Positions 10,824 through 19,422 of a stretch of DNA of 25,000 nt are shown here, in pieces. The first letter of the stretch is position 1; each line of letters starts with the position of its first letter. The notes beneath the pieces were generated by a model that worked only from the letters and a program-made list of their open reading frames with translations, was not told the DNA's origin and did not search any database. Origin of the DNA: Stramonita haemastoma (lineage: Eukaryota > Mollusca > Gastropoda > Neogastropoda > Muricidae); the NCBI GenBank assembly GCA_030674155.1, contig CM060323.1, forward strand, positions 46,582,500 to 46,607,499, given 5' to 3'. Position numbers and translations under genes: made by a program.

Positions 10824-10830
<7 letters not shown>
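10583..10830 (-). repeat. dispersed element E, copy 2 (inverted, shortened)
   Basis: The reverse strand of the same element: GGAACCATTCGTATCGGTCA, CAGTGGCGTGGAGAGG, ACTCCATAGTCTTCCGAGAC and GCCTACTACTAC. (TA)n lies at both ends. It is shorter than copy 1 at the GGAGTCCC side. Confidence 0.75.
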
Positions 10831-10882
<52 letters not shown>

Positions 10883-10987
10883 TTAAAAATATATTGATTG
10901 GTCAATAAACCATCCCCTGAGGAGGGCGTAAGCCGAAATATTGGGAAAGTTTGAATGTACTTGTTGTTGACTCTTTTGTTCGCATGA

Positions 10988-11052
<65 letters not shown>

Positions 11053-11090
11053 TACATACATACATACACAATATATATATACATACATAC

Positions 11091-11127
<37 letters not shown>

Positions 11128-11145
11128 ATATATATATATAATATA
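10826..11145. repeat. (TA)n, (CA)n and (CATA)n tracts around the hammerhead-like motif
   Basis: (TA)n at 10826-10880, (TC)n/(CA)n/(CATA)n at 10988-11068 and (TA)n at 11070-11145. A unique segment of about 100 bases sits between the first two. Confidence 0.9.
10917..10938 (+). ncRNA. hammerhead-ribozyme-like motif (degenerate)
   Basis: CTGAGGA (fits CUGANGA), a short hairpin GGGC-GTAA-GCC with one bulged G, then GAAA: this is the conserved hammerhead core order. Minimal type I hammerheads are known from Penelope-like elements and retrozymes. A clear stem III with UH cleavage site and a complementary stem I were not found, so activity is doubtful. Confidence 0.3.
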
Positions 11146-11313
11146 GAATCCCTATGTAAATGCTTACTCTGTAAACCTTGAAAAATAAAGATTTTTAATT
11201 AATTAATTAATTCTCTCTCTCCTCAAGGTTTCTCCCTTCTCTCTTTCCTACCCGTTCCTTGAGTCCCCCCCCCCCCCCCCCCTTCTCTTCCCCTCTCTCT
11301 CTCTCTGCCTTAC

Positions 11314-11517
11314 TCGTTCCTTGTCCTCCCTCCACAAGGTTTCCTTCACGGACTGGTCCAGGTCCTGACGGAGGTCTGCCCACTCCTGGCGCGTGGTCAG
11401 CACGTTGGTCATGGATTTCCTCCGGGGCAGGTTGGAGTTCTGGTTCATCCCGTGCTGCTCTTTCGTGGGGCACTGCGGGTCCACGATGTTGCAGCCTTGC
11501 TCCATCGCTGCTAGGCT
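11314..11517 (-). CDS. exon 8 of the minus-strand gene
   Basis: The acceptor is CCCTACAG|AGC and the donor GAACGA|GTAAGG, with 68 codons in phase 0 at both ends. The peptide begins SLAAMEQGCNIVDPQCPTKE and ends SVKETLWREDKER. The second half (LTTRQEWADLRQDLDQSVKE) has a heptad-like helical pattern and could be coiled coil. Both splice sites are strong. A SINE B copy begins about 20 bases upstream of the acceptor. Confidence 0.82.
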
Positions 11518-11534
11518 CTGTAGGGAAAGGTAAA

Positions 11535-11842
11535 AAAGGTAAAGGTAAAAAGGTAAAGGTGTCCCATAACCAGTGTGGTCGTAGTGGAGCGAGGCGTCAC
11601 AGACCTACCTCAGCTTCTCTGTCAGCATGTTGAGGGCGGCGCCCATCTCCTCTCTCCCTCGCTGCTTTACCTTCCCTGACCCTGAAGAGGGCAGGTACCC
11701 ATTTACAGCTGGGTGAACTGGGTGAACTGTACTGAAACCAAGGCGCGCAAACAGTCACCCATCCAACTGGTAACCACGCTCCACGCTGCTTAACTTGACT
11801 TGGGGAAAGCGAGTGCTCTGACCGCTGAGCTATCCCGTCCCT
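11535..11842 (-). mobile_element. SINE B copy
   Basis: Same organisation as 17497-17816. The tRNA-like start is GGGATAGCTCAGCGGTCAGA and the 5S-like part lies at 11793-11754 (TTAAGCAGCGTGGAGCGTGG, then TGGATGGGTGAC). The body ends in (GGTAAA)n-type short repeats at the left, a likely tail. Confidence 0.8.
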
Positions 11843-11865
11843 TCTCTCTCTCTCTCTCTCTCTGT

Positions 11866-12185
11866 ATATATAGTAGTAGTAGTAGGCACCCATCAGTCTC
11901 GGAAGACTATGGAGTTGCGCTCTTTCTTTAGAGCACAAAGCCTGGGTAAGTAAGTATGGAGGGCAAGCTGTTACCTATGCAGCAGACCCACCCACCCTCC
12001 TCTCCACGCCACTGGAATGGTCCTTTGGAAAGGCAATCGCCCATACGAATGGTTCCAGTACCGTCGCTGGAGCCGCCTGAACGTTGCCATATGCAGCCCT
12101 GAGCCACCCTGGGGACTCCAACTCCCCGATTTTTCCCCAGGAATGGTGTCAAAACACGACACCTGTGTGCTTGCTGGGCTTTTAA
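11866..12185 (+). repeat. dispersed element E, copy 1
   Basis: Begins GTAGTAGTAGTAGGCACCCA, continues CTCGGAAGACTATGGAGTTG, CACTGGAATGGTCC, ACGAATGGTTCCAGTACCGT and GGGACTCCAACTCCC. No coding capacity or tRNA-like head was found. It starts with a short (GTA)n next to (TA)n. The inverted partner is at 10583-10830. Confidence 0.75.
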
Positions 12186-12374
12186 AAAATTTACATTTTT
12201 TTTACATTCATACTTCATATAAGAGGAAAACAAAAACAAACAAACAAATAAAATAAAACAGAAAAACAGGAATAGAACATCCTAAAAATTGATATTTAAT
12301 CTATCAACAAAACAAGTCTTATAAATCATAACATTTGATAAAAGGGGAGACGAAAAAAAACAAAAACAAAAACA

Positions 12375-12375
<1 letters not shown>

Positions 12376-12470
<95 letters not shown>

Positions 12471-12473
12471 AGA

Positions 12474-12540
<67 letters not shown>

Positions 12541-12564
12541 ACACACACACACACACACACACAC

Positions 12565-12616
<52 letters not shown>

Positions 12617-12665
12617 GACACAGATACAAAGACACAGACAGAAAGACAAACAGACAGAGAGAGAG
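12376..12665. repeat. (GA)n then (CA)n array
   Basis: (GA)n from 12380 to 12538 with one short interruption (GAAACGAG), then (CA)n to 12614 and degenerate GACACAGA to 12665. Exon 7 begins right after it. Confidence 0.95.
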
Positions 12666-12676
12666 AGAAAACTCAC

Positions 12677-12807
12677 TATCCAGACCGGAGGCCATCGTTT
12701 CCTGAAGGCCTCCATCATGTCCTTGTCCTGGAAAGCCTTGTTGAGATCATCCCTGTCCCCCAGCTGGGTCAGGGTGCTGCTCTGACTCCACACCACAGAC
12801 CCTTTTT
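12677..12807 (-). CDS. exon 7 of the minus-strand gene
   Basis: The acceptor is CCCCCCAG|AAAAAGGG after a strong pyrimidine tract. Two bases plus 43 codons read KGSVVWSQSSTLTQLGDRDD, then LNKAFQDKDMMEAFRKRWPPVWI. The donor is ATA|GTGAGT in phase 0. The Trp-rich end (RKRWPPVW) and the polar helix before it are typical of a conserved domain. The intron downstream opens at once into the (GA)n/(CA)n tract at 12380-12660. Confidence 0.78.
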
Positions 12808-12886
12808 CTGGGGGGATGAGGGGGGCGTGAGGGGGGAAGGGGGTATGGTATGGGAGGGGATGGAGGGGAGGGAGGGGGGGATTGAT

Positions 12887-13003
12887 CAGTATTACTGATG
12901 AAGTGAAAAATTTCAGTAGGCTACAAGGCTAAGTATTGTTGTTGTTGCTGCTGTTGCTGCTACCTACCGTTACGTAACTGCTCTGTTACTACTGCTCTTC
13001 TTC
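12887..13003. repeat. direct repeat, left copy flanking SINE C
   Basis: TTTCAGTAGGCTACAAGGCT, (GTT/GCT)n, CTGCTCTGTTACTACTG and TTCTTCATGCT match 13310-13411. Confidence 0.75.
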
Positions 13004-13011
13004 ATGCTTTA

Positions 13012-13308
13012 TTATTTTATACCACTGTAGGTCACAGCAGATTTCTCTGCGTGAAACTCAGGGCTGCTCTTCCCAGGGGGAGAGCGTTGTGGTCTCAAGT
13101 GCAGCGCCTACCCTTTCTTTTCTTTTCTTTTTTTCTTTTTTTTTTTTTCCTGTATGCAACTATTTGTTACACTCTCAGAGTTGGCTTTTTTTTTTCCAAC
13201 ACATTTTTTTGGCCAGGGACAACCCTCTTATTGCTGTGGGTTCTTTTACGTGCACTAAATATGATGTGTAACACACGGGACCTCGGTTTTTCGTCTCATC
13301 CGAAAGAC
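13012..13308 (-). mobile_element. SINE C copy, head truncated
   Basis: Reverse orientation: GTCACAGCAGATTTCTCTGC at the left, CCAGGGACAACCCTCTTATT in the middle and GTCTCATCCGAAAGACTAG at the right. A duplicated sequence of about 100 bases flanks it on both sides. Confidence 0.75.
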
Positions 13309-13309
13309 T

Positions 13310-13411
13310 AGTATCACTGATGATGAAAAAAAATGTCAGTAGGCTACAAAGCCTAACTGTTGTTGCTGCTGCTGCTGCTCTGTTATTACTGGTCTTCTTG
13401 ATACTTACTAA
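13310..13411. repeat. direct repeat, right copy flanking SINE C
   Basis: GTCAGTAGGCTACAAAGCCT, (GCT)n, CTGTTATTACTGGTCTTCTT: partner of 12887-13003, with small differences in the triplet tract. Confidence 0.75.
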
Positions 13412-13412
13412 A

Positions 13413-13437
13413 GGGGGGGGGGGGGGGGGGGGGGCGG
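13413..13437. repeat. poly(G) run
   Basis: More than 20 consecutive G residues on the plus strand, G-quadruplex-prone, directly in front of a SINE A head. Confidence 0.9.
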
Positions 13438-13560
13438 GCGTAGCCTAGTTGATTAGAGCGTTGCGCATAGCACTCGTGATCTGCTGATCCAGATTCGAAT
13501 TCCGTTCAAGGGGGATATTTTCCTCTGGAGTTAACATTAATGCTGACTCCACACCCCGCC
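13436..13560 (+). mobile_element. SINE A-type tRNA-like head, truncated
   Basis: The plus strand has an A-box TAGCCTAGTTGAT and a B-box AGATTCGAATTCC at tRNA spacing. Then comes CTGGAGTTAACATTAATGCT, the sense-strand sequence after the SINE A head. It is cut off by the (CA)n tract and preceded by a 22-base G run. Confidence 0.75.
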
Positions 13561-13569
13561 ATAATAAAG

Positions 13570-13629
13570 TTACACACACACGCACACACACCACACACAC
13601 ACACACACACACGCACACAACACACACAC

Positions 13630-13668
<39 letters not shown>

Positions 13669-13770
13669 CCCCCACCCACACACACTGACCACACCTACAC
13701 ACACACACCCATCACCCACACACCTACCTCCCACACCCTACCACCCACCCAACCACACACTTACACACCA
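13570..13770. repeat. (CA)n array with CCCAC variants
   Basis: (CA)n broken by AACACAC and CCCACCCA units, ending just before exon 6. Confidence 0.9.
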
Positions 13771-13786
13771 ATGTTTGGTTTTTTGC

Positions 13787-13936
13787 CTGCCCTGACGTCT
13801 TCAGACATGGCGGATCGGCTGGCGACAGACAGACGGGAGTGGTGGGGGTTCACGGGGTCCAACCCTCCTCGCATGGGTTTTTTCGAGTACTTGCTCATCA
13901 GAGGCCACCCCGGTGGCGCTTCCGCGATGATCTTGT
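13787..13936 (-). CDS. exon 6 of the minus-strand gene
   Basis: The acceptor is GGTGAG|ACAAG. Joined to the G left by exon 5 it gives Asp, so the join reads FKELV-D-KIIAEAPPGWPL. The exon continues MSKYSKKPMRGGLD and ends near SRSAMSEDVRA. It is basic and Ser-rich, as in a flexible linker. The donor is ambiguous: GAC|GTCAGG at 13797 is phase 0, whereas exon 7's best acceptor needs phase 1. GCAG|GCAAAA at 13787 would satisfy that as a GC-AG intron. The end given here follows the phase-consistent choice. Confidence 0.68.
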
Positions 13937-13961
13937 CTCACCAGGCAGACAGACATAGAGT

Positions 13962-14034
13962 TTGATGACGATGATGATGATGATGATGATGGTGATGGTG
14001 ATGATGATGATGATGATCATGGTGATGGTGATGA

Positions 14035-14066
<32 letters not shown>

Positions 14067-14072
14067 ATGATA

Positions 14073-14104
<32 letters not shown>

Positions 14105-14158
14105 GATAATGTAATATTAGTAGTAGTCGTAGTGGTAGTGGTAGTAGTAGTAGTAGTT

Positions 14159-14189
<31 letters not shown>

Positions 14190-14224
14190 CAGTAGTAGTA
14201 GAAGTAGTAGAAGTAGTAGTGGTA

Positions 14225-14275
<51 letters not shown>

Positions 14276-14304
14276 AAGTAGTAGTAGGAGTAGAAGTAGT
14301 AGTG

Positions 14305-14353
<49 letters not shown>

Positions 14354-14355
14354 AC
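13962..14355. repeat. (GAT)n then (GTA)n array
   Basis: GATGAT units with GGTGATGGT variants to about 14108, then (GTA)n to 14355. It starts about 25 bases upstream of the exon 6 acceptor, so it lies next to the splice site. Confidence 0.95.
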
Positions 14356-14517
14356 TACCACTGCTACTACTATTACTACTACTATTACTACTACTATTTA
14401 AACTTCTTTTTTTTTATCTGTTTTTTAATTGAAATTTTTAAATTTTCAAAATTTTTATTCATTTTTATTTAATCATTAAAAAAAAAAAAATTAATGAGAA
14501 GGAATGCAATCAATGCC

Positions 14518-14622
14518 TGCGTTAGTATGAAAAACACAAACAATACAATGGCTGCATTCGTGTTGATACGAAAAACACAAGGAATACAAAGGCTATGTTC
14601 GAGTTGATACGAAAAACACAAT
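14518..14622. repeat. 41-bp minisatellite interrupted by SINE A
   Basis: GAAAAACACAA occurs at 14529, 14570 and 14611 (period 41), with intervening GGCTGCATTCGTGTTGATAC-type sequence. A fourth copy resumes at 14984 after the SINE. Confidence 0.8.
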
Positions 14623-14624
14623 TT

Positions 14625-14975
14625 ATTTTTATTTTTTATTTATTCTTTTATAGCGAGGATAACAGAATAAGCAATCATGTGCTTTTTTCATCCGGTCCCC
14701 GTGTGTATGCAGTTTTGTAAATATTGTCATCTTTTCCCACCGGCACACGATAGCCTACTCTTACGAAAAGCGGAACAGGATTTAACGTGTGCGCAAGATG
14801 TTCTGCGTGCGTTCGCACACGGGGCCTCGGTTTAAAGTCTCATCCGAAGGACTTTTGGGGAGAGTGGAGTCAGCACTGATGTTAACTCCAGGAGAAAAAT
14901 CTCCTCGACCGGACTCGAACCCGGGTCGTCAAATTGCCAGCGCATTGTTCTGACCACTAGGCTATCCGTCCCCCC
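14625..14975 (-). mobile_element. SINE A, full-length reference copy
   Basis: This is the complete element at about 340 bases. On the minus strand the head has an A-box TAGCCTAGTGGT (14964-14953) and a B-box GGGTTCGAGTCC (14922-14911), matching RNA polymerase III promoter consensus. Then come the conserved core and an (AAATA)-type tail at the left. It is flanked by AAACACAAT at 14614-14622 and 14985-14993, a probable target-site duplication. Confidence 0.9.
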
Positions 14976-15094
14976 CCCCCCAAGAAACACAATGAATGGC
15001 TGTGTTTGAAAATCTTTAGGAAAGACACAAAAAAACCCACACCAACCAACCAACCAAAACAATCAAAAGCTAACAAGATAAGATTCCCTCCTAC

Positions 15095-15311
15095 CCACCA
15101 ACTCCTTGAAGCTGAAAGTGACAGGGGGCCCACCGGGATATTGCAGCACCCGGTCCGTCTGGCGCAGGTTTTCGCGGTCCTTCTCCGTGCCCAGGTTCTG
15201 CAGCGCTATGGGCACAGGTGACCTCAGGTGGCGCAGCTTGATCAGCAAGATCTTCTCCAGGATATCCAGCACTGTCGCTAGGAACTTGACCGTGTCGTTC
15301 CGCACTCGTTG
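15095..15311 (-). CDS. exon 5 of the minus-strand gene
   Basis: This is the longest internal exon, 72 codons plus one base. The most likely acceptor is AAAAG|CAACGAG after a C-rich tract, and the donor is GGTGG|GTAGGA. The peptide runs from VRNDTVKFLATVLDILEKI through TEKDRENLRQTDRVLQY to a conserved-looking PGGPPVTFSFKELV. The first half is an amphipathic helix (VLDILEKILLIKLRHL). The acceptor is atypical (A-rich just before AG); an alternative AG lies 7 bases further on. The frame is open and phase-compatible with exons 4 and 6. Confidence 0.78.
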
Positions 15312-15418
15312 CTTTTGGGGGGGTGTGGATTTTTTTTTGGCGTTGTTTTTAACATGAGAATAATTGATGATGGTGAGAAAGAGGGGTGTGTGTGCGCGAA
15401 GGTGTGGAGACGGGACGG

Positions 15419-15432
15419 AATTTTTTTTTTTT

Positions 15433-15463
<31 letters not shown>

Positions 15464-15466
15464 GGA
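15419..15466. repeat. T-run then G-run
   Basis: About 22 T then about 24 G on the plus strand. Lengths of such runs are unreliable in most assemblies. Confidence 0.85.
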
Positions 15467-15759
15467 GCAGAACAGGGTAGTTGTTGTTGCTTTGATTTTA
15501 CGTCTGTTCACTCAAAGTGATATTAGACGATGGGAAGGGAAGGGGAGGGTCTACTATGTTGATGGATGTGTGCAGTAAAATGGGTGTCTTTTTCTTAATA
15601 ATGTATACAGTACATAGATTTGGGTTAAACAGTGATAACAACAAGTAAATACATAACAATTGCTAGTATGACTTAAAACTATAACAAATTTCCTAAAGAA
15701 CTATTCATTAAAGATTTTGTTATACGAAATGCCATATAATATAAGAACAGGGCAGGTAA
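15467..15759. other. unrecognised intron DNA
   Basis: Ordinary sequence between the poly(G) run and the GTAT array. No gene or family was recognised. Confidence 0.4.
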
Positions 15760-15808
15760 GTAGGGAGGTGTGTATGTATGTAGGTAGGTAAGGGGAGGGG
15801 GAGGGGGG

Positions 15809-15839
<31 letters not shown>

Positions 15840-15865
15840 TGTATGTATGTATGTATGTATGTATG

Positions 15866-15896
<31 letters not shown>

Positions 15897-16550
15897 GTAG
15901 TAAGTATGTATGTATGTATGTATGTATGTATGTATGTATGTATGTATGCATGCTTGCATTCACGTGTGTATGTGTGTACATATGTACATATGTACGTATG
16001 TATGTATGTATGTATGTATGTATGTATGTATGTATGTATGTATGTATGTATGTATGTATGTATGCATACATGCACGCATACATACATAGCCTACATACAT
16101 ATACATGCATACAAATGTAAACCTATGTATGTAGGTAGGTAGGTATGTAGGTAGGTTTGTAGGTAGGTAGAGAGGTAGATAGGTAGGTAGGTAGATAGGT
16201 AGGTGGGTAGCTATGGAGGGAGGTAGCTAGGTAGGCAGACAGTTATGTATTTATGGAGGTAGTTAGGTAGGGAGATAGGTAGGAAGCTTGGTAGGTAGTC
16301 AGGTATGAATGTGTGTATACATGTATGTATGTAGGTATGTAGGTATTTAGGTAGGTAGGTAGGTAGGTAAGTAGGTAGGTATGAAGGTAGGTAGGTAGTT
16401 AGGAATGTAGGTATGCAGGTAGGTAGGTATTTAGGTATGCAGGTAGGTAGTTAAGTTGGTAGGTATTTAGGTAGGTAAGAGTGTAGGCAGATAGGGAGTT
16501 AGGTAGGTAGGTAGGTATGTATGTAGGTAGGCAGGTATTTAGGTAGGGAG
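15760..16550. repeat. (GTAT)n and (GTAG)n array, about 800 bases
   Basis: Nearly pure GTAT to 16060 with a short GCATGC/TACATA break, then degenerate GTAG/GTAT/GATA units to 16550. The purity gradient suggests an old array with a young homogeneous core. Confidence 0.95.
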
Positions 16551-17039
16551 GTAGGCCAACCAGCAGATGTACAGGTTTGGTCATACATATGCATGCATGA
16601 AAGAAAAGAAAAATACATAATTATGTGATAGTCGTACTCACACACACAACACTTCACACGAAAGCATATATAACCACTCCAAATACTCAAACGGAAACAA
16701 GCCAGCAAACACTCACACCTATACATACTGACAAAACGAATACTCTTAGATCACACATGGTCAGACACATCCACACTTCTCTGTCGATCCATCTGTCTAT
16801 CAACCATGGATTTGTCCCATCGTCTATCTACTAAAGTTTGCCAGGGCCAACTTTTTGTTTTGTTTTGTATTTTTTAGGTTATTGTGGAGAGGTTGCATTT
16901 TGGGAGGTGGAGGAATCAAACCATTGACCTTTCGTGGTTTTTTTTCCTAGATGGATGCGTTGCCTAACTTCAAAGACCACTGGTCTATTGACTGTAAAAA
17001 GACTTAAAAGAAACGCAAAAATACCATTTTCTTTTTTTT
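16551..17039. other. unrecognised intron DNA
   Basis: Mixed sequence with CACACA-rich and TCTATCTA-like stretches. No exon or repeat family was recognised. Confidence 0.45.
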
Positions 17040-17460
17040 CCTTCTCTCCACAAAAACCAGGTCAACTCTTTTTTCTCCCTAAAAAAAATAATACCTTTTC
17101 TTTCACAAATCCAGGTCAACTCTTTATTCCCTGAAAAAAAACTAATATTTTTTGTTCCACAAAACCAAGTCAACTCCTCGCACCCCTCCAAAAAACAACA
17201 ACAACAACAAAACCCAAACCCTGATAAACTCTTTTCCCCTAAAAACTTGATGAACTCTCCCCCTCCAAAAAAACCCCCCACCTTAATAAACTTCATTTCC
17301 CTAAAACCCCGATAAACACTGTGTTCCCTAAAATCCTGATAAAATGATTTCCCTAAAAACCAGGTAAAACTCTTCCACAAACAAAAACAGGTAAAACTCT
17401 TTCTTCCACGAACAAAAACCCAGGTTGAACTCTTCCTTCCACAAAAAAAACAGGCAACAC
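17040..17460. repeat. degenerate minisatellite (CAGGTCAACTCTT units)
   Basis: Units of about 25-45 bases share CAGGTCAACTCTT/AGGTAAAACTCTT plus TCCC or TTCCAC and an A-run. At least ten units are recognisable. An open frame of 177 codons on the minus strand comes from this repeat and is not a gene. Confidence 0.8.
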
Positions 17461-17496
17461 CAACAATATTGTCCACAACTGACCATAGGTAAAAAA

Positions 17497-17816
17497 AAAA
17501 AAAGTAAAGGTGTCCCATAACCTAGGCGGACTTAGAGGAGCGAGGCATCAGAGACTTCAGCCTCTCTGAGGACCAGCATATTGAGGGCGGCGCCCATCTC
17601 CTCTCCCTCGCTGCTTTTTACCTTCCCTGACCCTAAAGAGGACAGGTACCCATATACAGCTGGATGAACTGGGGGGCAGGGGGGTGGGGTGAACTGTACT
17701 GAAGTCAAGGCGCACAAGCGGTCACCCATCCAAACTGGTAACCACGCTCGACGCTGCTTAAAACTTGACTGGGAAGAAAATGAGCGCTCTGACCACTAGG
17801 CTAACCCTGGTGCCCC
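17497..17816 (-). mobile_element. SINE B copy: chimeric tRNA-like / 5S rRNA-like head
   Basis: On the minus strand it starts with an A-box-like TTAGCCTAGTGGTCAGAG. At 17761-17720 it continues TTAAGCAGCGTCGAGCGTGG and GTTTGGATGGGTGACC, which follow the 3' half (internal Pol III promoter region) of metazoan 5S rRNA. A family body follows (CAGTACAGTTCACC, GGGTACCTGTCC, GAGATGGGCGCCGCCCTCAA) and it ends GGTTATGGGACACCTTTAC. Confidence 0.8.
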
Positions 17817-17827
17817 CCTATACTGAC

Positions 17828-17963
17828 CATAGCCACCACAATGTCGGGGTCAGCGGAGAGTTTCTGCACGCCCTGGTCCTTAGGGGCTTCCCTCCTCTGT
17901 CGTTCCGCGATGGTTCTGGTCAAGTGCTGCTGGAAATCAAACCCCGCTTTCACGTTGTGCATC
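17828..17963 (-). CDS. exon 4 of the minus-strand gene
   Basis: The acceptor is CCCCCAG|GATG, supplying the last base of an Arg codon from exon 3. There follow 45 codons from MHNVKAGFDFQQHL to DPDIVVAM, and the donor is ATG|GTCAGT in phase 0. The peptide is a charged helix (TIAERQRREAPKDQ) followed by a short hydrophobic strand. A SINE B copy ends only about 12 bases past the donor, at 17816, so a repeat landed almost on the splice site. Confidence 0.8.
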
Positions 17964-18057
17964 CTGGGGGAAAAACGGCAATCCAATCCAATCTATCACT
18001 CACGGCGATCCGATCCAATCCAATCCAATCCATCAGTCACGGCGATCCAATCCAATC

Positions 18058-18470
18058 CAGTTGGTGGATCGGTGGTTTAAAGGTAACGCGCCTGTCTAGA
18101 AAGCCAAAAGTCTGGGTGGGTCGGAGTGTGCGGTGGTTCCAATCCCGTTTCGGCCCAACACTTTTCCCCCCATCTATTAGACCATGAGTGGTGGTCTGGG
18201 TGCTAGTCTTTCGGATGGGACGATAAACCGAGGTCCTGTGTGTTACACATCATTATTTAGTGGCAACAAGAGGGTTGTCCCTGGCAAAATTCTGTAGAAA
18301 AAAGCCACTCTGATAGGGAAACAAATACAGTTGCAGGCAGGAAAAAGAAAAAAAAAAAAAGAGTGGCGCTGCACTTGTAGCGACGCGCTCTCCTCGGGGA
18401 GAGCAGCCTGAATTTCACGCACAGAAATCTGCTGTGACATAAAGTGGTATAAATAAATAATCAATCAATC
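18058..18470 (+). mobile_element. SINE C copy, near full length
   Basis: The head has tRNA-like spacing (GGTTTAAAGGTAACGCGCC, then GGTGGTTCCAATCCCG). The body has GTGGTCTGGGTGCTAGTCTT, GATAAACCGAGGTCC, TGTCCCTGGCAAAATTCTG, an A-rich stretch and CAGAAATCTGCTGTGACATA, with an (AATA)/(ATCA) tail. Confidence 0.75.
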
Positions 18471-18489
18471 CAATCCATCATATCAGCCA

Positions 18490-18570
18490 ATCCTGGCAGG
18501 ACGGTTAAGACGCTCTACCTGCATGCCTAGCAGTTCTGGGTTCGATTCCCAGGCTTTTTGTCTGATCTTT
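18490..18570 (+). mobile_element. tRNA-like SINE head, different family
   Basis: GGACGGTTAAGACGCTCTAC at A-box position, then a perfect T-arm-like CTGGGTTCGATTCCCAG (5-bp stem). No cloverleaf anticodon arm is convincing, so this is a tRNA-derived head rather than a tRNA gene. Confidence 0.55.
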
Positions 18571-18834
18571 TTCTCTTCAGTTTGACGTGAAAGTTGAATG
18601 CAATGTCAAAGTCTTTCAGGAGGAGACTCAATAACAGCGCTTGGATCTTATGTGTTTACGGACTTGTGCGTATGTCAAATGAACCCCAAACATCTTTTTT
18701 TGGGGGGGTCAAAGTCAAATTTTTATATTCAGATGGTCCATTGAATAAGCAATGCAATTGCTTTTTTTCTTCATCAAGCCATCCATCTAAGAAAAAAAAT
18801 CATATATATATGTCTCCTTGTGGTGTGCGTGTGT

Positions 18835-19065
18835 ATGTATGTATGTATGCATGCATGCATGAATGCATGATGCATGCATGCATGCATGCATGCTCATGTA
18901 TGTGATGATGTATGTATGTATGTATGTATGTATGTATGTATGTATGTATGTATGTATGTATGTATGTATGTATGTATGTGCGTGGTGCGTGCGTGCGTGC
19001 GTTGCGTGCGTGCGTGCGTGCGTGCGTGTGTGTGGTCAATGTGTGGTACAAAGTGGAAAACAGGT

Positions 19066-19163
<98 letters not shown>

Positions 19164-19165
19164 AA
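18835..19165. repeat. (GCAT)n, (GTAT)n, (GTGC)n and (GA)n compound array
   Basis: GCATGCAT to 18893, GTAT to about 18978, GTGC/GCGT to 19030, unique bases, then (GA)n from 19070 to 19161. Confidence 0.95.
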
Positions 19166-19422
19166 ATACAATCAGACAAAGACAGACAGACAGACAAGAG
19201 ACAGACACAGAAAAAGACAAGAGACAGAGTCAGAGAGAAAAAGACCAGACAGACAGACCAGACCGAGACGAGAGAGAGACAGACACACAGAGACCAAGAC
19301 CGAGTCCAACAGTCTGCGAGACTGACAAACCAACCAACCAACCAACCCACCAACCCACCGCCCCCCCTCAAAAAAAAAAAAAAAAAAAAAGGTAACAGGA
19401 AAAAAACACAACAGAGATCTAC

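Noticed and set aside
12282..12898. Long Arg/Glu and Ser/Leu frames
   Set aside because: Translations of (GA)n/(TC)n; only the 12677-12807 part is a genuine exon, on the minus strand.
16985..17518. 177-codon minus-strand frame rich in Phe, Trp and Gly
   Set aside because: Produced by the CAGGTCAACTCTT minisatellite; residues repeat with the DNA unit.
18490..18570. Functional tRNA gene
   Set aside because: The T-arm is good, but no acceptor-stem pairing or anticodon arm could be drawn; a SINE head is more likely.
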